Positions 16,424 to 23,677 of a stretch of DNA of 49,270 nucleotides are shown piece after piece. The notes beneath the pieces are model-generated. The model was given only the letters and a program-made list of their open reading frames with translations. It was not told where the DNA came from and searched no databases. Where the stretch lies: the IMG/VR virus record IMGVR_UViG_3300021963_000191, positions 1 through 49,270 of that record, one strand, 5' to 3'. The first letter of the stretch is position 1. The number at the start of each line of letters is the position of its first letter. A program made the translations under genes and the position numbers. This stretch comes from a virus.

Positions 16424-16855
16424 TTATTTAGAAATATCTTCTGCATTTAAACCATTTTTAAGAAGTTTTTGAAGTTCTGCAGTAGAACCAATAAAGAGTG
16501 CATTTGTAACATTCTTTGGTCCAGATTTTTCTTCTTTTTTGAGTTCTTTTACTTTTTGATGTATATCCATTAGTTTATCAGTAGAATCAGCAACACTTTT
16601 AATCAACTGCCCAAAAACTTCATATGCCCTTGGTTGTTGTCCATCTTGAGCAAGTTCCAAAAGACTTGTTGCTGCTTCTTGTCCTTTTTCGATTAAATTA
16701 TAAAGAGTCCCACGAATATAATCATAATCTAATTCGGAGTGATCTTTACTTTGAATGCTTCTTATTTCTTTTTTTGATTCTTTAATAATTTCTTTTGCCG
16801 TAATTGTTGCTTTAATTTCTAAAGACTCATCTATCTTATCAAAATTATTTTTCAT
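16424..16855 (-). CDS. gp16: gp16, terminase small subunit
   Basis: A 143-aa homologue of T4 gp16 (164 aa). Matching segments are DYDYIRGTLYNLIEKGQ (about 43-59), PRAYEVFGQLIKSVAD (T4: PRHMEVFATLMGQM), the coiled helix LMDIHQKVKELKKEE, and ALFIGSTAEL near the C-terminus (T4: VFMGSPTEL). The small subunit forms a ring that recognises DNA and stimulates the gp17 ATPase. It overlaps the end of gp15 by 4 bases (ATGA), so the two are translationally coupled. In T4 gp17 follows directly; here the 627-aa and 62-aa genes intervene. Confidence 0.92.
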   Translation of the reverse strand: MKNNFDKIDESLEIKATITAKEIIKESKKEIRSIQSKDHSELDYDYIRGTLYNLIEKGQEAATSLLELAQDGQQPRAYEVFGQLIKSVADSTDKLMDIHQKVKELKKEEKSGPKNVTNALFIGSTAELQKLLKNGLNAEDISK

Positions 16856-17904
16856 ACATCAATACCTTTAGTTGGACTATAAATTTTTCCGTCACCATAG
16901 TCATAACGATATTCACTAAATCCAAAATCATCATCCTGTTCGATTAAAGCATCATCTGCATTATTAATAATATTTACAACAGTACCAGAAGTATGTGATA
17001 CGATTTCGGTTTCATCTTGTCCCCTATTAACTGTGATTGTGTTTCCAGATATTTCTTTAATATACATTTCTTCATTATCAATTTCAATATATTCATTTAC
17101 AGTAAGTGATGCTGCATTACTCACATCAAATTTAGTAATTTTATCATCTATATGTTCTGCTAGTGAAGTTGTATTATCATCGGTGTAATCTTGTATTGCT
17201 CTTGGTTCAGCAACATAACGAAGTTGTCTAGAAGCATTTTTTCTGTTTGTGTCTGTATAATAATCGACTTGTACTTTTTTGATAAGACCTTCAGTAGAAT
17301 CAGGTAATGGTCCAAATAGATACGTTTTTGCTGTAAAATCTAAATCATAAATTATAATTCTTTTTTCGTCATATCCACTTTCGTAATTATCTTTGAAATT
17401 TATATTTCCAAGAACTATTGGAATATCACGTTTTTCACCTATAGAAGATACCAAATCAATTGTTAAATTAAAAGATGGTTGAAAGTATGGGAGAATTTGT
17501 TCTACAATTTGAAGAGCATCATCATTATATTGAGTCATAATTGAAAGTTGTATGCCCAAATTATAAGGAACAGGCATAAACAATCTATTTACTACTTTAT
17601 CATCTGTGAGACTTTTTGATTTAAATGTTTGCATAGTAGAAATTTTTCTACTATTATCATATTGAATACTATTCATTTCAAATGCAAGTCTTGGGAGAAT
17701 TATAGCAACTCTTTTTCTTAAATCTGGTTTTTGCTCTAATCTTGCTAAAAACTTTTCAGTAGGACCATATGCAATTGGAACTTTTATAGTGCTAAAATCG
17801 CTATCATCTTGTTTTTTGTGTTTGATATTAATATCATTAAATAAAGTACCAAAGGCAATAATTGTCTTACGAATTATTTCGTGATAGTAGTATTGGCCTA
17901 ACAT
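16852..17904 (-). CDS. gp15: gp15, tail terminator / sheath stabiliser, with C-terminal add-on
   Basis: A 350-aa homologue of T4 gp15 (272 aa). The T4-like core is residues 1-240: MLGQYYYHEIIRKTI, KVPIAYGPTEKFLARL, then DDALQIVEQILPYFQPSFN (T4: DDMFQIVEQILPYFQPHFN) and FGPLPDSTEGLIKKV. gp15 caps the tail tube and joins it to the neck. Residues about 255-320 are an added module (LTVNEYIEIDNEEMYI, then ITVNRGQ and HTSGTVV) that is also present in the gp7 and 2494-aa proteins. A TCTAAATA element at 17924-17931 may be a weak late promoter. The gene ends in a 4-base overlap with gp16. Confidence 0.95.
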   Translation of the reverse strand: MLGQYYYHEIIRKTIIAFGTLFNDINIKHKKQDDSDFSTIKVPIAYGPTEKFLARLEQKPDLRKRVAIILPRLAFEMNSIQYDNSRKISTMQTFKSKSLTDDKVVNRLFMPVPYNLGIQLSIMTQYNDDALQIVEQILPYFQPSFNLTIDLVSSIGEKRDIPIVLGNINFKDNYESGYDEKRIIIYDLDFTAKTYLFGPLPDSTEGLIKKVQVDYYTDTNRKNASRQLRYVAEPRAIQDYTDDNTTSLAEHIDDKITKFDVSNAASLTVNEYIEIDNEEMYIKEISGNTITVNRGQDETEIVSHTSGTVVNIINNADDALIEQDDDFGFSEYRYDYGDGKIYSPTKGIDV

Positions 17905-17932
17905 AATAATACCTTTTATTAATTATTTAGAT

Positions 17933-19348
17933 TTAATAATCCCCAAAAGGGTTTCTTTCACTAAAATCTAAAATTTCATCTGCTTCATTTTCTATTGGTA
18001 TATTGTCTGCATAATCATCATATTCATCTTGAGTATTGATTGAAAGAATTTTATAATTTGCATTTGACCCTCCACTTGTTGTTCCCATACCAACTACAGA
18101 TTCTCCCCGAATAAAACTTCCATTTAAAGTTTTGACTTGAAGTATTCTTGTATCATAATCCCAATCATTTACATATGCAGTAGTTCCGGTTGAAACTCCT
18201 CTTACTATTTCGTTGAATATATAATTGCCCGTAGATACGCCAACAGGTGAAGATATTGTAACTACTGGTGGCTGTGTATAACCTGCCCCAGCATTAGTAT
18301 AACGAATTGAAGTTACAATACCAGAAGAATTAATAAATGCTTGTGCAGTTGCATTTGTTCCACCAACAGGTGCAGTACTTATTGCGACAATAGGTGCAGT
18401 AGAATAACCAACACCACCATCAATTAAATTTATTGGACCCAAAGAACCAGAAGATATAATTGCTGTTGCTATTCCTCCAGAACCACTACTACTTATAATA
18501 CTAACAGTGGGTGCAATTGTATATCCAATACCTGGATTTATAACTAAAATTTTATCAATTGAACTTCCAGTTTGACTGGAACGACTCGTCATTATTGCAA
18601 CTGCTGTCGCATTTATACCTCCAGAAGAAGCAGTACTTATTGCAACAATCGGAACAGAAAGATAACCAGTCCCATCATTAATTAAATCTATTCTTGATAC
18701 CGAATTGCCACCAACACCCGCAAGACTAGAGGCAAGTTGTACATTTGCGGATGTTGATGTTGCGCCTAAACCAACCATAATAAGTTTTACGATATATCCA
18801 AAATCTTTTACTGCCTCGTCAACTTCATTAATACTTGTATTAATTACATCATCTGCTTCATAATCCATCACTTCGCATCTTAATTCGTAAACATATAAAT
18901 TATTTAATTGATAAAATGGTTTTTTTCCTTCTACATATTTGATTTCAAAAATTGTATTATCTAATGGGAGATAAATTAAATCTCCTTCTTCTGGTCTTGA
19001 TTTTAATTCAATTTGTGTATTTAAAGAAATAAATGGACTAATAAAATCTTCGTACCTTTCTTTTGAAATTATAAATGTAACTTCATCAGTAGTTTTTACT
19101 CCAAATTTTGATAAGATGTCTCCTTGACCTCCAAATCCCTCATAATTGACTAAATATGCTTCAATTCTGAATGAATCATCAAAATTTGATGATGTTATTT
19201 CTTTTAAAATTGTATTTTTATTGATAATATTTCTTGGAAGATATACTACATCTTGTCCATACATTCTTAATTGTTCATTAATCAAATCTTGTACTAATCT
19301 TTGTTCACTAGAAGAACCCTGCAAAAAATATGGATTAAGTGGAGACAT
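17933..19348 (-). CDS. gp14: gp14, neck protein with GxGY repeat insertion
   Basis: A 471-aa homologue of T4 gp14 (256 aa). Residues 1-195 are the T4-like part: NPYFLQGSSSEQRLVQDLINEQ, GQDVVYLPRN, LVNYEGFGGQGDILSKFG and PEEGDLIYLPLDNTIFEI. Residues about 209-379 are an insertion of four copies of a module (INDGTGYLSVPIVAI, INPGIGYTIAPTVSI, IDGGVGYSTAPIVAI, TNAGAGYTQPPVVTI). A C-terminal part ends in NPFGDY, similar to the T4 end SPFDNDF. gp14 with gp13 forms the neck that joins head and tail. The insertion probably projects from the neck, possibly as a whisker- or collar-like surface feature; that is inference. Confidence 0.93.
   Translation of the reverse strand: MSPLNPYFLQGSSSEQRLVQDLINEQLRMYGQDVVYLPRNIINKNTILKEITSSNFDDSFRIEAYLVNYEGFGGQGDILSKFGVKTTDEVTFIISKERYEDFISPFISLNTQIELKSRPEEGDLIYLPLDNTIFEIKYVEGKKPFYQLNNLYVYELRCEVMDYEADDVINTSINEVDEAVKDFGYIVKLIMVGLGATSTSANVQLASSLAGVGGNSVSRIDLINDGTGYLSVPIVAISTASSGGINATAVAIMTSRSSQTGSSIDKILVINPGIGYTIAPTVSIISSSGSGGIATAIISSGSLGPINLIDGGVGYSTAPIVAISTAPVGGTNATAQAFINSSGIVTSIRYTNAGAGYTQPPVVTISSPVGVSTGNYIFNEIVRGVSTGTTAYVNDWDYDTRILQVKTLNGSFIRGESVVGMGTTSGGSNANYKILSINTQDEYDDYADNIPIENEADEILDFSERNPFGDY
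18210..18720 (-). repeat. Four tandem GxGY modules in gp14
   Basis: Each copy is about 40 codons and has the pattern I-x-x-x-N/D-x-G-x-G-Y-x-x-x-P-x-V-x-I-S followed by a Gly/Ala/Thr-rich stretch. The DNA copies are visibly similar as well, with ACCAGC or ACCAACACC stretches repeating on the plus strand, so duplication is fairly recent. Confidence 0.8.
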
Positions 19349-19352
19349 AATA

Positions 19353-20168
19353 TTAACCTATAAGGTCCATTGGAGGTAATTCGTATTCCGTTTTAAGTTG
19401 ATTTTCTGCTTCTTCTATTTCTTTAACTGCATCATCAAAAAGTTGTCTTCCATTAAGTTGTACACCACCAGGAAGTAATACGCCTTGGAATTTAATCATA
19501 TTCTGTCCCCATTGTCTTTTGATTAGTGCAGTTAAATATTTTTTTAACCACCAATCATTATAAACACTTGATGCATCTGCGGGATTTACCATTCTATAAC
19601 AATCCAATATAAGATAATTATTTGAACTCATTTGACTCCAATCAATATCCAAATATAATCTATGATTTTTTTTATTAAAACGAATTTGAATATCGGGTGT
19701 GATTAATCTACTCAAATCTTCCAAATATGTCTTAACCATTGCATAATTTAAAAGATCTAATGCTCCGTAATAATACAAATCGTTTAGAAATAATTGATAT
19801 TTAATATTAAATAAACCACTTGATATTGTACTTGAATCTATTTTAAATACGTTATTTACACCGATTACGTGATCTGGAAGTTTTATAAAATTATTGGTTT
19901 CTGTATAAGAAAGAGTAGCAATTCCAACAGTAGATGTGGCAGTTGTAGTGGTGACACCTGTCCTTATTGAATTTAATTCATTTTCTGATAGTTTATGTTT
20001 TAAAAATACTTTTTCAATTCCATCATAATGTCTTTCATTAAAATACTGAATTGCATCATCCACCAAATCATCAATTTGGTCATCATCTACATTAATTTCT
20101 ACGACTGGATATCCAAGTTTTCTTAAAGAATAATCAATTAATCCTTGACGGGATGATGGTTGAGTCAT
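19353..20168 (-). CDS. gp13: gp13, neck protein
   Basis: A 271-aa homologue of T4 gp13 (309 aa). The N-terminus LIDYSLRKLGYPVVEINVDDDQIDD is typical: a helix then the acidic Asp run and DAIQYFNERHYDG. The C-terminal part has NDWWLKKYLTALIKRQWG and the GVQLNGRQLFDDAVKEIEEAE helix. gp13 joins gp14 in the neck ring under the portal. It overlaps the preceding 80-aa coiled-coil gene by 4 bases (ATGA) and is followed four bases later by gp14, giving one translational unit. Confidence 0.95.
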   Translation of the reverse strand: MTQPSSRQGLIDYSLRKLGYPVVEINVDDDQIDDLVDDAIQYFNERHYDGIEKVFLKHKLSENELNSIRTGVTTTTATSTVGIATLSYTETNNFIKLPDHVIGVNNVFKIDSSTISSGLFNIKYQLFLNDLYYYGALDLLNYAMVKTYLEDLSRLITPDIQIRFNKKNHRLYLDIDWSQMSSNNYLILDCYRMVNPADASSVYNDWWLKKYLTALIKRQWGQNMIKFQGVLLPGGVQLNGRQLFDDAVKEIEEAENQLKTEYELPPMDLIG

Positions 20169-20407
20169 TGTTGAATTCCTGCCTCTTCGTATTTATCTTC
20201 TGGTTTTATTTTTCTTTTTGATTTTAATATTTCATCATTATGTTGTTGCAATTCAAGATTTGTTGTTAATAAAATATTTTTTTGATCTTCAAAATCTTTT
20301 GTTAATGATTGCAATTTTGCCTCTAATAAAATATTTTGATTCGTTAATGCTGAAATTTTTTGATGATACAGATTAACTAAAATATTCACATCAACTTCAC
20401 TATTCAT
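20165..20407 (-). CDS. Small coiled-coil protein upstream of gp13
   Basis: An 80-aa protein with a strong heptad pattern from about residue 8 to 66 (LVNLYHQKISALTNQNILLEAKLQSL, rich in Leu, Gln and Asn), then a basic segment KSKRKIKP. It has no recognisable domain beyond the coiled coil. It starts two bases after the stop of the 814-aa fibre-like gene and overlaps gp13 by 4 bases. I recall similar small coiled-coil proteins before gp13 in marine T4-like phages. A trimerisation or chaperone role for the fibre, or a small neck component, would fit, but neither is shown by the sequence. Confidence 0.65.
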   Translation of the reverse strand: MNSEVDVNILVNLYHQKISALTNQNILLEAKLQSLTKDFEDQKNILLTTNLELQQHNDEILKSKRKIKPEDKYEEAGIQQ

Positions 20408-20409
20408 AA

Positions 20410-22854
20410 TTAGAATGTTCCTCCGTCCAAAGTATCAGTCCACATTGGTTTATTTGTATATATTGTTGTTACTGTTCCTGGTATTATTGAAATATTTGCA
20501 CCATTTACCTTCAAATCATTTGTAGTGTCAAATGTTCCCTGGGCACCAATTAATGTAATTGTTGTTCCAGAAACAGTAGTTTTAACCACACCATATGCCC
20601 CACTATTATTGACTTGTGTTACTTGATCACCAGCTGTTACTGATGTAGATGATGGAAGAGATAAATTAATTTCAGTAACAGCAGTTAAAATTTGAGTAGA
20701 AGTTCTGGTGCTTGATGCTGTGGATGGATTATTAGTAGAAGTTTGAAGTCCATCATTATCAAAGAATACAACACCGTGAGTATTAAAATCACCAGTTTGA
20801 TAATAAATTCCTTTAATATCTAAATAACCTCTGGTTCCGGTTATAACATTATTTGAATTTGTTGCATCTGGTACATAGGTCCAAGATCTTACTGGTGCAG
20901 CACTTCCACTATTAGTTGTATCGTGATAACCAAAAAATCCTGTTTTATTATTTGCAGTTCCTACACCGGTATTATAATCAAAAGAAATACCTCTATCGGT
21001 ATTTGTATCATAAGCGTGTATTACTGTTAATTGTGATATTGTACTAATTCCGGAACTTGTAGTTCCAGTAATTGTAATAATCTTTGTGGATGTATTATAT
21101 GCTGTAATCGTAGTCAGTCCACTATTTGGTAAAGCAGCATTACCAGTAATAATATCACCAGTATTAATACCAACAACAGAATCCAAAGAAATTGTAGATA
21201 CGCCAGATGCAACTGTTGCAACTACGGTTCTTACACTTGTAACTTCGCCAAGTGATAGAATTGCATCATTTACAGTAACATTACTTGAATTTACTGTAGT
21301 TGTGGTTCCATCAACTTGAAGATCGCCTTTAATAACGACCATTCCTTCATTACTTAATCCATCAGGATATGGATCAATGTATAATATATTTCCGCCACCA
21401 GATCTAGTTGAAATTACATTTGAACTAATTCCAATATTATCAATCGTAACCCCACCAGTATTGGTAAGAGGTCCGGTATGATTAATCGAACCTGTGATGG
21501 TTACAACATCGCCTGAAGCGTTTCCTAGAGTTGTATTACCATCAACTTGAAGGTTTCCTGTGAGTGTTAAATTTGAACCAGATTGATTTCCTGTTACATT
21601 TAAAATTCCGCCAATATAAACATTACTTACAATTCCAACACCACCGGCAACTCTTAATGCACCAGATGTTGTAGTTGTTGCATTTGTAGTTGCGGCAATC
21701 GAAACAAAAGAAGTATTAGGAGTGCTTGGAAAAGTGACGCTTGTTGCAGAAGATGTTGCACCAAGATTTAGTGTGGTCGCATTTGGAACACTTAAAGTCG
21801 CATTACGAATGGTTGCAATACCTGTCGTAGCACCCACCACTAGTGCCGTTGCAGCACCAGCGAAGTTCAGATTGGTTGCTACTGTATTATAAAGGTTCTG
21901 GGTCGCTTGAGTACCTACAACCGTTGGGTTATTGATAGTTGCAATACCAGATGTAGCACCCACCACCAGTGCCGTTGCAGCACCTAATACATTAGCATTC
22001 GTTACATTAGTATTGAAAAGATTAAGTGCTGCGGTATTACTAGTAACATCACCACCATCAATATTCAAATCTCCATCAAGATCTACTATTGCATTACGAA
22101 TGGTTGCAATACCTGTCGTAGCACCAATTACAATACTAGTACCAGCACCAAAGGCATTAACTGTTGTTGCATTTGCATTTAGTAAATTAAATGCTGTTAG
22201 ATTTGTGGTTATATCTCCACCATCAACATTTAAATCTAAATCAATATCTACATTTCCACCAACATTTAGATGAGTAGCAAAACCAACACCACCAGCAACT
22301 GTAAGAGATCCGGTCGTAGGAGTTGTTGAAGCAGTAGTATCGCTAATACTGATTGCAACATTATTTGCAAAATTCCAATCAGCACCTTCAATTTCAAATC
22401 TATCGTCGGTTGCTTCATCATATCTTAATTTTACATCTTTACTAGTTCCAAATGTTAAATATGTGTCGTCTGGGATTACAATTTCACCAGTTCCATTTGG
22501 ATCTAAATTTATATCCCCATCTACGTTTGTAGATGAAATTGTATTTAAATCAATCGTAATATTATCTACGTTCCACTGATTGACTTTACGATTACTGTCA
22601 AGGATAGCAACAAATCCATTTGCCGCAGTTGTTGGATTTGATTGACCCGCAACTAATCCAGGAGCAATACTTAAAAGGTCTGTATAGTATCTACCACCAA
22701 CTACTAGTGGGTTGGAGGAGTTGTCTCCTACAAATAATCTACCGCCACTATTGCCGTGCGTTCCAACCCCAATTGTAAGACCAAGTTCCCCATAATTAAG
22801 AGTTGCCGGAGCAATTGTTCCTGTGGACCTTTTAACTCTAATTATACTTGCCAT
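20410..22854 (-). CDS. Repeat-rich fibre-like virion protein, 814 aa
   Basis: The N-terminus (about 1-60: TLNYGELGLTIG, then GGRLFVGDN) is the head module seen in many phage tail-fibre and structural proteins. The middle is beta-solenoid-like, with three tandem copies of about 45 residues (VDGGDITTN...FNLLNANAT...TGIATIRNA) at about 210-350. The phrase TGSLTVAGGVG / SGALRVAGGVG occurs twice, followed by paired INVTGN-like turns. The C-terminal region (about 500-814) has LQVDGTTTTVNSSNVTVND and FFGYHDT. Composition is Asn, Thr, Gly, Val and Ala with almost no Cys. It resembles a trimeric surface fibre, possibly attached to the neck or baseplate. The receptor role is inference. Confidence 0.65.
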   Translation of the reverse strand: MASIIRVKRSTGTIAPATLNYGELGLTIGVGTHGNSGGRLFVGDNSSNPLVVGGRYYTDLLSIAPGLVAGQSNPTTAANGFVAILDSNRKVNQWNVDNITIDLNTISSTNVDGDINLDPNGTGEIVIPDDTYLTFGTSKDVKLRYDEATDDRFEIEGADWNFANNVAISISDTTASTTPTTGSLTVAGGVGFATHLNVGGNVDIDLDLNVDGGDITTNLTAFNLLNANATTVNAFGAGTSIVIGATTGIATIRNAIVDLDGDLNIDGGDVTSNTAALNLFNTNVTNANVLGAATALVVGATSGIATINNPTVVGTQATQNLYNTVATNLNFAGAATALVVGATTGIATIRNATLSVPNATTLNLGATSSATSVTFPSTPNTSFVSIAATTNATTTTSGALRVAGGVGIVSNVYIGGILNVTGNQSGSNLTLTGNLQVDGNTTLGNASGDVVTITGSINHTGPLTNTGGVTIDNIGISSNVISTRSGGGNILYIDPYPDGLSNEGMVVIKGDLQVDGTTTTVNSSNVTVNDAILSLGEVTSVRTVVATVASGVSTISLDSVVGINTGDIITGNAALPNSGLTTITAYNTSTKIITITGTTSSGISTISQLTVIHAYDTNTDRGISFDYNTGVGTANNKTGFFGYHDTTNSGSAAPVRSWTYVPDATNSNNVITGTRGYLDIKGIYYQTGDFNTHGVVFFDNDGLQTSTNNPSTASSTRTSTQILTAVTEINLSLPSSTSVTAGDQVTQVNNSGAYGVVKTTVSGTTITLIGAQGTFDTTNDLKVNGANISIIPGTVTTIYTNKPMWTDTLDGGTF
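21800..22225 (-). repeat. Three tandem approximately 135-145 bp repeats in the fibre-like gene
   Basis: Copies start near 21806, 21938 and 22092 on the plus strand, each opening with a version of ATTACGAATGGTTGCAATAC followed by GTAGCACC and GCAGCACC stretches. Copies one and three share the opening 20 bases exactly. The repeat keeps frame, so unequal recombination could change fibre length. Confidence 0.8.
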
Positions 22855-23081
22855 TAAAAGTTACCTCCGTTGATGTCCAAATTTTGGGTATTGCCTGGTG
22901 TTAAATTTAAAGTTGCTTCCCACTTAGATATTGCAGAATTATATACTAGGACCATACCATTCAATAAACCTTCACTAATACTAACATCATCCAACCCACT
23001 TAAAGTTCCACTACTACCAGAAAGAGACGATATAACTTTAAGTGCATTTTGGGATCCAACTCTGACTCTTATGTCTGCCAT
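22854..23081 (-). CDS. Short fibre-associated virion protein, 75 aa
   Basis: A 75-aa protein ADIRVRVGSQNALKVISSLS followed by LSGLDDVSIS and GMVLVYNSAISKWEAT. The last two phrases are the linker motif (LSDV...DG.VLVYN...KWV) found repeatedly in phage tail fibres, so this is likely a small fibre or adaptor. It starts next to the 112-aa gene (six bases apart) and its TAA overlaps the ATG of the 814-aa gene by one base. It ends in INGGNF, and the 814-aa protein ends in LDGGTF, so the two share a C-terminal phrase. Confidence 0.65.
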   Translation of the reverse strand: MADIRVRVGSQNALKVISSLSGSSGTLSGLDDVSISEGLLNGMVLVYNSAISKWEATLNLTPGNTQNLDINGGNF

Positions 23082-23086
23082 TTTTG

Positions 23087-23425
23087 TTAACCTGTGGTAA
23101 TTCCAGCAGTAACAAGTGCGCTACCTTCAACGACTCTAGTTTTTACTGATCCGCCATTTAATAATATATCATAACAATATCTTCCTGGTTTTAACCCTGA
23201 TGTTATTGTTGACCCCAAAGATAACGTCACTGTTCCATTACTTGGACTAGGAAAAGAAACAATAAATGTGGCAGCAGTAGAACTAGATGAGGGATGCTTC
23301 TTCATTTTTGAAGAAGCAGTATATCCAGTCAAATTTAATGGTGTATTCGAAGTAGTCTCAAGATAAAATGTCTGATTAAAATCAGATCCAACATCAATTA
23401 CTATGTTACTAACATATGCTGCCAT
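23087..23425 (-). CDS. Small beta-sandwich virion protein, 112 aa
   Basis: A 112-aa protein of nearly pure beta pattern: IVIDVGSDFNQTFYLE, LNLTGYTASSKMKKHP, GTVTLSLGSTITSGL, PGRYCYDILL and a final VVEGSALVTAGIT. This resembles the immunoglobulin-like N-terminal domain of phage baseplate BppU-type proteins and is conserved in marine T4-like phages, as far as I recall. It probably anchors fibres to the baseplate or neck. The start ATG lies 28 bases after a GATAAATA late-promoter variant, so the fibre cluster 112-75-814-80 may have its own late message. Confidence 0.65.
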   Translation of the reverse strand: MAAYVSNIVIDVGSDFNQTFYLETTSNTPLNLTGYTASSKMKKHPSSSSTAATFIVSFPSPSNGTVTLSLGSTITSGLKPGRYCYDILLNGGSVKTRVVEGSALVTAGITTG

Positions 23426-23452
23426 TGAATGTAAATATACTACTTTCTAATA

Positions 23453-23460
23453 TATTTATC
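23453..23460 (-). promoter_or_regulatory. Variant late promoter before the small fibre cluster
   Basis: The minus strand reads GATAAATA, one base off the late consensus, overlapping the stop codon of the 72-aa gene. It is 27 bases before the 112-aa gene, the same spacing as the gp67 promoter. Confidence 0.45.
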
Positions 23461-23677
23461 ATTTAGATAATATTAATTTCTTTAATAAATCTTTTATTTC
23501 GTCAATATCATTTTTAATCTTTATTACATCTTCTTCTATTTGTTTTGATTTTCCAATTTCTTTCATTTTATCTTCTTTTGCTTTTAGATATTTTTGATAG
23601 TCAAGACTTGAGCAATTAATAATTGCATTAGTTTTTTCGTCCCTAAACAAAAAATTATGATCTTTTACTGGTATCAT
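23459..23677 (-). CDS. Small conserved protein with C-terminal coiled coil, 72 aa
   Basis: A 72-aa protein. The N-terminal IPVKDHNFLFRDEKTNAIINCS (2-23) is followed by YQKYLKAKEDKMKE and a coiled coil DVIKIKNDIDEIKDLLKKLI (about 49-68). I recall proteins of this layout in marine T4-like phages, always short and next to the large baseplate genes. Its ATG overlaps the stop of the 2494-aa gene by 4 bases (ATGA), so it is translated from the same message and may be made in step with that giant protein. Function unknown; an assembly chaperone or oligomerisation helper is conceivable. Confidence 0.65.
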   Translation of the reverse strand: MIPVKDHNFLFRDEKTNAIINCSSLDYQKYLKAKEDKMKEIGKSKQIEEDVIKIKNDIDEIKDLLKKLILSK

